Assembly (NCBI GenBank): GCA_050012355.1
Contig: JBEKHI010000100.1
Span: 1-21,838 of the forward strand
Direction of reading: 5' to 3'
DNA: 21,838 nucleotides
Origin: JBEKHI01 sp050012355
GTDB taxonomy: Bacteria; Actinomycetota; Actinomycetes; Streptosporangiales; Streptosporangiaceae
Part shown: in pieces, positions 1-7,354 of the stretch
How positions within the stretch are numbered: the stretch's first letter is position 1
Layout: every line of letters begins with the position of its first letter
Notes under the pieces: model-generated
Told to the model about the DNA's origin: nothing
Database searches by the model: none
What the model saw: only the letters and a program-made list of their open reading frames with translations
Made by a program: the position numbers and the translations under genes

Positions 1-676
1 GCTGGTCATCTTCGCCTGCCTCGGCATCCTGCTGGCGATCCCCGACCTGCCCGCGGTGCTGGCCGGCAAGGACACTAACCCGATCGGGACGACCCTGGAG
101 CACAGCTTCGGCTCGGCGGCCGGCCGGGTCCTGCTGGTCTTGCTGGTGATCGGCTTCACCTCCAGCATGATCGCGGTGCAGACCGCGGTCAGCCGGGCGA
201 TCTGGGCCAGCGCCAGGGACGGGGCGCTGCCCGGCGCGAAGGTCCTTGGCCGGCTCTCCGGCCGGGAGAACCTGCCCAGGTACGCGATCGTGCTGACCTT
301 CATCGCGGCGGCCGTCCTGGTGCTGTTCGGCACGACCAAGGTGTTCGCCCTGCTGGTCTCGTTCGCCTCGTTCGGATTCATCCTGTCGTACTACATGCCG
401 ATCGTGGGGCTGGCCTACCGGCGCTGGTTCGGCAAGCGTGAGCTGTCGGCTGGCTGGGGAGAACGCTGGATCGGGGTGGTGACCGCGGTGGCGGTGGTGT
501 GGCTCACCGCGGAGATCATCAACCTGGTCTGGCCGCGGGCAGCCACCAGCGACTGGTACCTGAACTGGGGCATCCTGATCATGACCGGTGCGCTCGGGGC
601 GGTCGGGGCCCTGATCTGCTGGCGAGTCTTCCCCTCTCGGACGCCCGCGCCGACGCCGGCTGTGGAGGCGCAGTGA
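1..676 (+). CDS. APC-family amino-acid/amine permease, 3' part only
   Basis: The reading frame is open from base 2, so the gene begins upstream of the window; about 224 C-terminal residues are visible. Roughly six hydrophobic segments can be read, the first being cut near the window start. The stretch AVSRAIWASARDGALP, followed about 17 residues later by LPRYAIV, is the usual APC-superfamily pattern on the cytoplasmic side after a mid-protein helix. The last two helices cover about 478-550 and 566-640, and the protein ends in a short Pro/Ala-rich cytoplasmic tail. Known of the family: 12-helix proton- or sodium-coupled import or exchange of amino acids, polyamines or related amines. The stop codon overlaps the GTG start of the next gene (GTGA at 673-676), so the two are translationally coupled. 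The ureohydrolase three genes on suggests an amine or guanidino substrate; that is inference. Confidence 0.85.
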   Translation, partial: LVIFACLGILLAIPDLPAVLAGKDTNPIGTTLEHSFGSAAGRVLLVLLVIGFTSSMIAVQTAVSRAIWASARDGALPGAKVLGRLSGRENLPRYAIVLTFIAAAVLVLFGTTKVFALLVSFASFGFILSYYMPIVGLAYRRWFGKRELSAGWGERWIGVVTAVAVVWLTAEIINLVWPRAATSDWYLNWGILIMTGALGAVGALICWRVFPSRTPAPTPAVEAQ

Positions 677-1365
677 CGCAGGTCGCGGTGATCACCGGCG
701 CGGCCAGCGGCATCGGCGCCGCCTGCGCCCGGTTGCTGCGTGAAAGCGGCTGGTATACGGCGGGCATCGACCTCAACGACTCCGACACTGACCTTTCGGC
801 AAAGACCGATGTCACCGACGGGCCGGCGGTCGCCGCGGCCGTGCGCGCCGCGGCGGACAGGTTCGGGCGCATCGATCTCGTCGTTACGGCGGCCGGCTAC
901 TACGAGGAGGGCATCGACGTGGCCGCCATCAGCCGCCAGCAGTGGGACCGGATGCTCGCGGTAATTCTGGGCGGCACCGCGAACACCTTCGCCGCCGCGC
1001 TGCCGCAGATGCTCAAGCAGGACCAGGGCTCCATCATCGCGATCTCCTCGGAGCTGGCGCTGGCCGGGAGCGCGACCGACCTGCACTACGTCGCGGCCAA
1101 GGGGGCGGTGCTCGGCCTGGTCAAGTCGCTGGCGGCCGAGGTCGCGGCCACCGGCATCCGGGTCAACGCGGTCGCGCCGGGTCCCACCGACACCCCGCTA
1201 CTCGCGGCCGACTCGCTGTGGCGCGAGCCTGATTACCTGACAACCCTGCCGCTGGGCCGCCTGGTGACCCCCGACGAGGTCGCGCAGACCGTCCGCTACC
1301 TGGCCACCGAGGGATCCATGTACTGCGGTGAGGTCCTGTCACCGAACGCCGGGGCGGTGATCTGA
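673..1365 (+). CDS. short-chain dehydrogenase/reductase (SDR), first of a tandem pair
   Basis: A 230-residue classical-length SDR. The start is GTG 673, chosen because it overlaps the permease stop, has GGAGG at 664-668, and puts the cofactor motif TGAASGIG at residues 8-15. D33 at the end of beta-2 favours NAD(H) over NADP(H). The catalytic Ser-Tyr-Lys set is present as S126, Y139 and K143 (YVAAK), with the usual 13-residue Ser-Tyr spacing. Two oddities are visible: the normal NNAG structural motif reads TAAG (in VVTAAGYYEE), and the fourth tetrad residue, an Asn in most SDRs, aligns with I98 (AVILGG). The enzyme may therefore be specialised or impaired; its neighbour keeps the Asn. It should be a soluble oxidoreductase acting on an alcohol or carbonyl in the same pathway as the permease and ureohydrolase. 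The substrate is not known. Confidence 0.88.
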   Translation: MTQVAVITGAASGIGAACARLLRESGWYTAGIDLNDSDTDLSAKTDVTDGPAVAAAVRAAADRFGRIDLVVTAAGYYEEGIDVAAISRQQWDRMLAVILGGTANTFAAALPQMLKQDQGSIIAISSELALAGSATDLHYVAAKGAVLGLVKSLAAEVAATGIRVNAVAPGPTDTPLLAADSLWREPDYLTTLPLGRLVTPDEVAQTVRYLATEGSMYCGEVLSPNAGAVI

Positions 1366-1366
1366 G

Positions 1367-2101
1367 GTGCTGGCGCTGATCACCGGGGCCGCTCAGGGAC
1401 TCGGCCGCGCGACTGCGCTGCGGCTGGCAGCCGACGGCCACCGGGTGGCGGTCAACGACATCGCCGACGACGGACGGCTCGGCCAGCTCGCGGCCGAAAC
1501 CGGCGGGGTGGCGGTGCCGGGCGACATCGCCGATCCGGAAGTCCCGGCCGCGATCGTCGAGGTGCTGGGCACGGTGGACGTCCTGGTGGCGAACGCCGCC
1601 GCCATGGCGATGGGACCATTTACCGAAAGCTTCGGGCAAGCGCAGTGGTGGCGTCAGATCGACGTGAACCTGTCCGGGCATTTCCGGCTGATCCAGGCGG
1701 TGGTTCCCGGCATGCGGGCCCGCGGGCATGGCCGCATCGTCATCATCACCTCGGGCTGGGGGGTGATCGGCCATCCGGGTGCCACCGCCTACGCGGCGTC
1801 CAAGGCCGGGCTGATCGCCCTGACCAAGGGCCTCGGCCGGGAACTCGGCCCGGACGGCATCCTCACCAACGCGATCGCGCCCGGCTACATCGACACCGAG
1901 CAGCTTCAGGTCGACGCGGACGACGCGGGCATCTCGCTTGAACAGATGCGCCAGCGCTACCGGGACCTCATCCCGGTCGGCCGCCTGGCGACGACCGAGG
2001 ACATCGCGGGCGCCGTCTCTTTCCTGGCCGGTCCCGGGTCGACCGGGTTCGTGGGCCAGATACTGCAACCCACCGGAGGAGTGACAAGAACCCGTGCCTG
2101 A
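1367..2101 (+). CDS. short-chain dehydrogenase/reductase (SDR), second of a tandem pair
   Basis: A 244-residue SDR whose GTG start lies one base after the previous stop. The Rossmann motif TGAAQGLG is at residues 6-13. The complete catalytic tetrad is present: N101 (VNLSG), S129, Y142 and K146 (YAASK). The C-terminal region has the usual SDR pattern of a PGYIDT-type loop, then PVGR and a final GQIL..GG strand. It resembles FabG-like and sugar- or polyol-dehydrogenase-like SDRs, too broad a group to name a substrate. It runs 8 nt into the next gene (GTG at 2094), whose ribosome-binding site GGAGGAG (2075-2081) lies inside this coding sequence, so the gene is part of a compact operon. It could oxidise or reduce a product of the ureohydrolase, or act in sequence with the first SDR; both are inference. 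Confidence 0.9.
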   Translation: MLALITGAAQGLGRATALRLAADGHRVAVNDIADDGRLGQLAAETGGVAVPGDIADPEVPAAIVEVLGTVDVLVANAAAMAMGPFTESFGQAQWWRQIDVNLSGHFRLIQAVVPGMRARGHGRIVIITSGWGVIGHPGATAYAASKAGLIALTKGLGRELGPDGILTNAIAPGYIDTEQLQVDADDAGISLEQMRQRYRDLIPVGRLATTEDIAGAVSFLAGPGSTGFVGQILQPTGGVTRTRA

Positions 2102-3035
2102 AGACCCCGTAGGACCAGTCGAGGGAACGAAGGTACCGCGCTTCGCGGGCTCGGCGACGTTCGCCCGGATCCCCGAGATCGACCGGGTCACCGACTATGA
2201 CGTGGCCGTGCTCGGCGTCCCGTTCGACAACGGCTCGTCGTACCGGCCGGGGGCGCGGTTCGGGCCGATGGCGGTCCGCCAGGCCTCCCGGCACCTGCGG
2301 CCTGGCCACCACGTCGAGCTGGATTGCGCGCCGTTTAGCACGATCCAGGTGGTCGACGCAGGGGACGTGGCCGTCACCCCGTTCTCGATTGACGAGGCGG
2401 TCGGGCAGATCCAGGCACACGCCGGAGATCTCGTCGGTGGCGGTCGGCGGGTCATCACCATCGGCGGGGACCACACGGTGGCGCTGCCCCTGCTGCGCTC
2501 GGTCGTGAGAGAGCACGGTCCGGTCGCGCTCGTCCACTTCGACGCGCACCTCGACACCTGGGACACCTACTTCAACGCGCCGGTCACGCATGGCACGATC
2601 TTCCGGCGCGCGTTCGAGGAGAACCTGCTGGTCGAGGATCACTCGATCCACGTCGGCATCCGCGGGCCGATCTACGACCACGCGGACCTCGCCGACGACA
2701 AGCGGTTCGGCTTCCGTACCATCCGGGCTTCCGACATCGATGACCTCGGCGTGAGCGGCGCTATCGGGGCGATCACCGAGCGGGTGGGGGACCTGCCCGT
2801 GTACCTGTCCCTGGACATCGACGTGCTCGATCCCGCGTTCGCTCCCGGTACCGGCACTCCGGAGTCAGGCGGCCTGACCAGCCGGGAACTGCTCCGCATC
2901 CTGCGCGGGCTGACCGGGATCAACCTGGCCGGAGCCGACGTCGTGGAGGTGGCGCCGGCCTACGACCACGCGGAGGTGACCGCGGTCGCCGCCGCTACGG
3001 TGATCTTCGACCTGATCACGCTGATGGCACGGTGA
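2094..3035 (+). CDS. agmatinase/guanidinobutyrase-family ureohydrolase
   Basis: A 313-residue member of the arginase/agmatinase superfamily, which hydrolyses a guanidino group to urea and an amine using two Mn ions. All metal-binding motifs are visible: GGDHT with H127, DAHLD with D150, H152 and D154, and SLDIDVLDPAFAPG with D241 and D243, followed by GTGTPESGG. The HGTIFRRAFEE segment is of the agmatinase/guanidinobutyrase kind rather than the arginase kind. The length is normal for the family. The GTG start at 2094 is supported by GGAGGAG at 2075-2081, 12 nt upstream, and overlaps the preceding SDR gene. Agmatine, 4-guanidinobutyrate or another guanidino compound could be the substrate; the sequence does not decide. 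It is the last gene of the plus-strand operon, and its stop is 3 bp from the stop of the convergent nitroreductase gene. Confidence 0.9.
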   Translation: MPEDPVGPVEGTKVPRFAGSATFARIPEIDRVTDYDVAVLGVPFDNGSSYRPGARFGPMAVRQASRHLRPGHHVELDCAPFSTIQVVDAGDVAVTPFSIDEAVGQIQAHAGDLVGGGRRVITIGGDHTVALPLLRSVVREHGPVALVHFDAHLDTWDTYFNAPVTHGTIFRRAFEENLLVEDHSIHVGIRGPIYDHADLADDKRFGFRTIRASDIDDLGVSGAIGAITERVGDLPVYLSLDIDVLDPAFAPGTGTPESGGLTSRELLRILRGLTGINLAGADVVEVAPAYDHAEVTAVAAATVIFDLITLMAR

Positions 3036-3038
3036 TCC

Positions 3039-3566
3039 CTACCAGCGGTCGCGGTGGACTACCTCGTCAAACGGGCGACGGTCGGGGTTCCGGATCAGGG
3101 TGAGCGGCCGGTCGGCCGGATAGCCGAGCGGCAGCAGGTAGGCGCAGTACTTGTCCGCGGGGAACCCGAGCAGTTCGCGGGCCAGATCCTGGTCTCCGAC
3201 GCCCGAGTGGCCGCTGCCGATGCCCAGCCCAGCGGCCGCGAGCGCCATGCTCATGAATGCCTGCCCCAGGTCAAAGAACACCCGGCCGATGTCCCGGGGC
3301 TCGCTGCCCTGGGAGTCCGGCAGTGGTGAGATCAGCGCGATCGTCGCTGCCGAATCCGCGACCGGACCGGCGCCGCGCCACACCTTGGACAGCTCGATCA
3401 GCCGATCGCGGTCGGTCACCACGATGAAGTCCCACGGCTGCCAGTTGCTAGCCGACGGCGACCGCCGGCCCGCTTCCAGGATCTCGTTGAGGTGGTCCTC
3501 GGCGATCGGCTTGTCCTCGAACGACCGCACGTTCCGCCGTGACCGTATCGCTTCCCAGGTCTGCAT
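3039..3566 (-). CDS. FMN-dependent nitroreductase family protein
   Basis: A 175-residue single-domain nitroreductase. The start ATG at 3566 opens with MQTWEAIRSRRNVRSF, the usual N-terminus of the family, with the RSRR phosphate-binding motif for FMN; the SASNWQPW loop follows at about residues 38-45. Near the middle there is a GLGIGSGHSG stretch, typical of the isoalloxazine-contacting loop. Members use NAD(P)H to reduce nitro compounds, quinones or flavins, usually as homodimers; the physiological substrate cannot be told. The frame is open further upstream to about 3797, but that part translates intergenic repeats and is not counted. A TAGGCT hexamer (minus strand, 3579-3574) ends 7 nt before the ATG, which suggests a leaderless transcript. 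The gene is separated from glgB by 246 bp of repeats, so it is probably not in the glgE operon. Confidence 0.87.
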   Translation of the reverse strand: MQTWEAIRSRRNVRSFEDKPIAEDHLNEILEAGRRSPSASNWQPWDFIVVTDRDRLIELSKVWRGAGPVADSAATIALISPLPDSQGSEPRDIGRVFFDLGQAFMSMALAAAGLGIGSGHSGVGDQDLARELLGFPADKYCAYLLPLGYPADRPLTLIRNPDRRPFDEVVHRDRW

Positions 3567-3573
3567 GCCAGAA

Positions 3574-3579
3574 AGCCTA
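3574..3579 (-). promoter_or_regulatory. possible -10 hexamer (TAGGCT) for a leaderless nitroreductase mRNA
   Basis: TAGGCT fits the actinobacterial TANNNT -10 pattern and ends 7 nt before the ATG, placing a start site at or next to the initiation codon. There is no good Shine-Dalgarno sequence between them. No convincing -35 box is seen. Confidence 0.35.
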
Positions 3580-3600
3580 ACAACCGCGACATCCCGCGAC

Positions 3601-3650
3601 CCCAGCGATGGGCCATCGATAGCGCCAGAGCCCCAGCGATGGCCCATCGA
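3601..3650. repeat. palindromic intergenic repeat, family 1, locus 1 (two units)
   Basis: Two near-identical 19-bp units, CCCAGCGATGGGCCATCGA (3601-3619) and CCCAGCGATGGCCCATCGA (3632-3650), lie head to tail with a 12-bp spacer. Each holds the odd-length palindrome CGATGGSCCATCG. GGGCCATCG (3610-3618) can also pair with CGATGGCCC (3637-3645). The same core recurs at 17164-17215 and 21606-21661. It lies between the nitroreductase start and the glgB 3' end. Its role is unknown; it resembles a REP or BIME element. Confidence 0.85.
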
Positions 3651-3746
3651 CGGCAGTGTAGAAGACCCCGCGCCCGGCGAGATGCCCCCTTTGTGGCTTT
3701 TGTCCTCGGCGTGGCGGCGTGGTCGTCGCCGGGGGCGGGCTTCGTT

Positions 3747-3802
3747 GCTGGTTGGTGTGACAGTAACCAGACTCTTACCTGGTGAGTGCGGCACCAACCA
3801 GC
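3747..3802. repeat. hairpin repeat, family 2, copy A (downstream of glgB)
   Basis: Perfect 11-bp outer arms, GCTGGTTGGTG (3747-3757) and CACCAACCAGC (3792-3802), enclose imperfectly paired sequence and an inner ACCAG/CTGGT stem around the loop ACTCTTAC (3771-3778). The element ends 10 bp past the glgB stop, so it may end or protect that transcript. The A-run GAAAAC follows it on the plus strand, and no T-run follows it in the glgB direction, so it is not a canonical intrinsic terminator. The same architecture recurs at 13830-13883 and 14719-14770. Confidence 0.8.
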
Positions 3803-3812
3803 GAAAACACCG

Positions 3813-5960
3813 CTAGGCGGGGGCTAGCCAGAGGGCGGCTAGCGGGGGTACGGAGAGTACGGCCGAGGCGGGCTGGCCGTGCCACGGAACCTCCGACGCC
3901 GTGACGAGGCCCAGGTTGCCCACGCCGCTGCCGCCGTAGCCCACGGCGTCGGTGTTGAGCACTTCGCGCCACGGACCGGGGGACGGCAGGCCGAGCCGGA
4001 ACGACTCGTGCGGTACGGCGGAGAAGTTGACCACGCAGGCCAGGACCGAGCCGTCGCTGCCGTGCCGCAGGAAGGACAGCGTGTTGCCCGGCGCGTCGTT
4101 GGCGTCGATCCAGGAGAAACCAGCGGGAACCGAGTCCTGCGTCCACAAGGCGGGCGAGGAACGATACGCCCGGTTAAGGTCGCCTACCAGCCGCTGCACC
4201 CCGGAATGCACGTCGAAGTCCAGCACCCACCAGTCGAGCCCCTGGTCAGCTGACCACTCGTTGCCCTGGCCGAACTCAGATCCCATGAACAGCAGCTGCT
4301 TGCCCGGGTGCGCCCACATGTAACCGAACAGCGCCCGCAGCCCCGCGAACCGCCGCCACTCGTCGCCGGGCATCTTGCCGATCAGCGACCCCTTGCCGTG
4401 TACCACCTCATCGTGGGACAGCGGCAGGATGTAGTTCTCCGAGAACGCGTAGATCAGCGAGAACGTGATCTCGTTGTGGTGGTACTGCCGGTAGATCGGG
4501 TCCAGCCGGAAATAGGACAGCGTGTCGTTCATCCAGCCCATGTTCCACTTGAACCCGAACCCGAGTCCCCCCAGGTGCACCGGCCGGGTCACCCCTGGCC
4601 ACGCGGTGGACTCCTCGGCCACCATCATGATCCCTGGTATCCGGCGGTAGCAGACCGAGTTGACCTCCTGCACGAACGAGATCGCGTCCAGGTTCTCCCG
4701 GCCGCCGTAGATGTTGGGCACCCATTCGCCGGCCTTACGGGAGTAGTCCAGGTAGAGCATCGACGCCACCGCGTCCACCCGCAGCCCGTCCACGTGAAAT
4801 TCCTCGAGCCAGTAGACCGCGTTGGCCACCAGGAAGTTCCGCACCTCGGGCCGCCCGTAGTTGAACACCAGGGTGCCCCAGTCCGGGTGCGCGCCCAGCC
4901 GCGGGTCCTCGTGCTCGTAGAGCGCGGTCCCGTCGAACCTGGCCAGCGCCCACTCATCGCGCGGGAAGTGCCCGGGCACCCAGTCGACCAGGACCCCGAT
5001 CCCGGCCTGGTGCAGCGAGTCCACTAGGAACCGGAACTCGTCGGGGTTGCCGAAACGCGATGTCGGCGCGTAGTACGACGTGACCTGGTAACCCCAGGAT
5101 GGCGCGTAGGGGTGCTCCATCACCGGCAGGAACTCGACGTGCGTGAATCCCAGCTCGGTCACGTACTCGGTGAGCTGGACCGCCAGCTCACGGTACGACA
5201 GCCCCGGCCGCCACGAGCCCAGGTGGACCTCATAGACCGACAGCGGCTCCGTGACCGGCTGGCTAGCGCCGCGCGCCTCGATCCAGTCGCCGTCCTCCCA
5301 GGAGTATCCCGAGGTAAAGACCACCGACGCGGTAGCCGGCGGGTGCTCGGCGTAGACGGCCAGCGGATCGGCGTGCCCACGCCACACCCCGTCAGGACCG
5401 CAGATCGAGAACTTGTACTTCGCCCCGTCGCCGACGCCGGGCACGAACAGCTCCCAGACCCCGGCACCGCCGAGCGAGCGCATCGGGAACGCGGTCCCGT
5501 CCCAGTAGTTGAAGTCGCCGGTCAGCCGCACGCCGCGCGCGTTCGGCGCCCAGACCGCGAACGCCGTCCCCGAGCCTCGTGTATGCGCCCCCAGCACCCG
5601 CCACAGCTCCTCGTGGCGCCCCTCGCCGATCAGGTGCAGGTCCAGCTCGCCGACCGTCGGAAGATGCCGGTACGGGTCGTCCGCCTCGGTTACGTTCTCG
5701 CCGTACTTCGCGGCAATTCGATAGTCCATAACGTCGGTGTCGAGGTCTTTCAGCGTCACCTCGAACACGCCCTGGTGGACGTGGGCCATCGGGTGCCTGC
5801 TCCCGTCGGGCAGGACCACCTCGACGGAGTCGGCGAGCGGCCGCAACGCGCGGATGAGGATGGTGTCCCCGTCGCGGTGGGCGCCCAGGATGGAGTGCGG
5901 GTCGTGGTGCTGTCCGGCGACGAGCCGATCGATCTCGCCGGTGGTTACGTCATCAGTCAT
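3813..5960 (-). CDS. glgB: 1,4-alpha-glucan branching enzyme
   Basis: A 715-residue GH13 branching enzyme that cuts an alpha-1,4 chain and rejoins it through an alpha-1,6 bond; it acts in the cytosol on the glucan made by GlgE or GlgA. In order: an N-terminal N1 domain (HHDPHSILGAH near residue 20), a CBM48 domain (VWAPNARGVRLTGDFNYWDG, about 130-155), the catalytic barrel, and a C-terminal beta domain. The GH13 catalytic residues are visible: nucleophile D396 (GLRVDAVASM), acid/base E449 (VAEES) and D517 (LSHDEVVHGKGS). The length is normal (about 715-740). The ATG overlaps the stop of the upstream maltokinase gene by one base (TGATG), indicating translational coupling. It is the last gene of the glgE-treS-mak-glgB operon. 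Confidence is very high. Confidence 0.97.
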   Translation of the reverse strand: MTDDVTTGEIDRLVAGQHHDPHSILGAHRDGDTILIRALRPLADSVEVVLPDGSRHPMAHVHQGVFEVTLKDLDTDVMDYRIAAKYGENVTEADDPYRHLPTVGELDLHLIGEGRHEELWRVLGAHTRGSGTAFAVWAPNARGVRLTGDFNYWDGTAFPMRSLGGAGVWELFVPGVGDGAKYKFSICGPDGVWRGHADPLAVYAEHPPATASVVFTSGYSWEDGDWIEARGASQPVTEPLSVYEVHLGSWRPGLSYRELAVQLTEYVTELGFTHVEFLPVMEHPYAPSWGYQVTSYYAPTSRFGNPDEFRFLVDSLHQAGIGVLVDWVPGHFPRDEWALARFDGTALYEHEDPRLGAHPDWGTLVFNYGRPEVRNFLVANAVYWLEEFHVDGLRVDAVASMLYLDYSRKAGEWVPNIYGGRENLDAISFVQEVNSVCYRRIPGIMMVAEESTAWPGVTRPVHLGGLGFGFKWNMGWMNDTLSYFRLDPIYRQYHHNEITFSLIYAFSENYILPLSHDEVVHGKGSLIGKMPGDEWRRFAGLRALFGYMWAHPGKQLLFMGSEFGQGNEWSADQGLDWWVLDFDVHSGVQRLVGDLNRAYRSSPALWTQDSVPAGFSWIDANDAPGNTLSFLRHGSDGSVLACVVNFSAVPHESFRLGLPSPGPWREVLNTDAVGYGGSGVGNLGLVTASEVPWHGQPASAVLSVPPLAALWLAPA

Positions 5961-7354
5961 CAGAAGTCTGCTAGCGAGTCGAGGGGGATGGATAGCCAGG
6001 ACGGGCGGTGCCTGGCCTCGTACATGACCTCGTAGACGGCCTTGTCGAGCTGGAGGGCGCGCAGCAGGACCTCGTTGGCGTACGGGTCGAGCCCGCCCGC
6101 CTCGGCGTACCCGTGGCAGAACGCGGCGGCGTTGCGCCGCACCCAGTCCCGTGCGACCGGCAGCAGCCGCTCCCGCTCGGGGTGGGTGAGCAGCTGGTGC
6201 CGGGCGGCGTAGTCGTAGGACCGCAGCATGCCCGCCACGTCGCGCAGCGGGGAGGACCTGGCCCGCCGCTGGGCGAGCGGTGTGGCGGGCTCGCCCTCGA
6301 AGTCCAGCACCACCCAGCCGGTCTCGGTGCGCAGCACCTGGCCCAGGTGGTAGTCGCCGTGCACCCGCTGTACCGGGAACGGGCCCTTGAGCTTGGCGAC
6401 CGAGGAGTAAGCGTCGCCGATCATGTCCGAGTACCTGGTCAGTTCTGGCACCTGGGCGGTGGCCAGGTCCAGCTTGCGGAACATCTGCTCGGTCAGTTCG
6501 CTTATCGCGTCCGACGGGAGCTCGTCGGTGCCGAACGCCCCCGCCAGGTCGCGGTGCACGCTGGCGGTCGCCGTGCCGAGCCGGTGCGACTCGGGCGCGA
6601 AGTCACCGCCGGCCTCGCCCGCCCGCGAACCGAAATCGGACGTCGACTGGGTGGCGTACAGGTCCCGCACGCTGGTGGCGGCCAGCGACCAGCCGTCGGT
6701 GGCCAGCCTCAGGTACCTGGACAGGATCCCCAGGATGGTGGGCACGCCCTCCATCACGATCGAGGCCCAGCCGAGCGGCTCGGCGATGTGCGGCGACCCG
6801 AGGTTGGCCAGCGCGCTGGTGACCTCCAGGTCCGGGTTCGGACCTGGAGACAGCCGCCGGAACACTTTGAGTATCGACTCATCGCCGAACACCAGGCTGG
6901 TGTTCGACTGCTCGGTAGTGATCACCAGGCTGTCCAGGCCGGTCTCGAACTCGGCCGTCGGCAGCTTGTGAAAGCTCAGCGTGCCCTCGGTCGCGTCGGT
7001 CGCGATCATCGCGAGCAGCGGCTTGGTGAGGTCGGCGTCGTGCAGCGCGTCGTAGCCGATGCGCATCGCATTCGCCTCCCCCATCCCCTTCATCTGCCCG
7101 ATCCTGGAGTGCCTGAGCCGGGGAGGGAGCTTGCTCCGCAACCCGAGGAACACCTGGTAGTAGTCCACGGTGGTGCCATGAGACACGGTCACGATCAGAT
7201 GCCGCAGCTCTGGGTCACCCGAAATGATCTGCGTGTTCGCGACTATGGCCAGGTCACGCAGGCTGCGGCCCTTGCCCGCGAACCAGCGCTGCCTGACCAG
7301 CCACGTCGCTAGTGTTTCCTCGACTGCCATTGCCCTCTCACCGGGATCGCTCAA
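5960..7354 (-). CDS. mak: maltokinase (ATP + maltose to maltose-1-phosphate)
   Basis: A 464-residue maltokinase (Mak/Pep2) that makes the alpha-maltose-1-phosphate used by GlgE. The N-terminal cap domain shows the family signature WLVRQRWFAGKGR. The aminoglycoside-phosphotransferase-like kinase core has the catalytic loop VHGDYHLGQVL with D334, and the Mg-binding DFEGEP with D351, followed by the RRARSSPLRDVAGML helix. Two starts are possible. TTG at 7354 overlaps the treS stop (TTGA), giving coupling; ATG at 7330 gives a protein 8 residues shorter and has GGTGAG about 6 nt upstream. The TTG start is listed, but the ATG is nearly as likely. TreS and Mak form a complex in mycobacteria, which agrees with this gene order. 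The 3' end overlaps glgB by one base. Confidence 0.95.
   Translation of the reverse strand: MSDPGERAMAVEETLATWLVRQRWFAGKGRSLRDLAIVANTQIISGDPELRHLIVTVSHGTTVDYYQVFLGLRSKLPPRLRHSRIGQMKGMGEANAMRIGYDALHDADLTKPLLAMIATDATEGTLSFHKLPTAEFETGLDSLVITTEQSNTSLVFGDESILKVFRRLSPGPNPDLEVTSALANLGSPHIAEPLGWASIVMEGVPTILGILSRYLRLATDGWSLAATSVRDLYATQSTSDFGSRAGEAGGDFAPESHRLGTATASVHRDLAGAFGTDELPSDAISELTEQMFRKLDLATAQVPELTRYSDMIGDAYSSVAKLKGPFPVQRVHGDYHLGQVLRTETGWVVLDFEGEPATPLAQRRARSSPLRDVAGMLRSYDYAARHQLLTHPERERLLPVARDWVRRNAAAFCHGYAEAGGLDPYANEVLLRALQLDKAVYEVMYEARHRPSWLSIPLDSLADF

Noticed and set aside
3567..3797. N-terminal extension of the nitroreductase
   Set aside because: The extra residues are a translation of the palindromic repeats, and the family N-terminus MQTWEAIRSRR starts at 3566.
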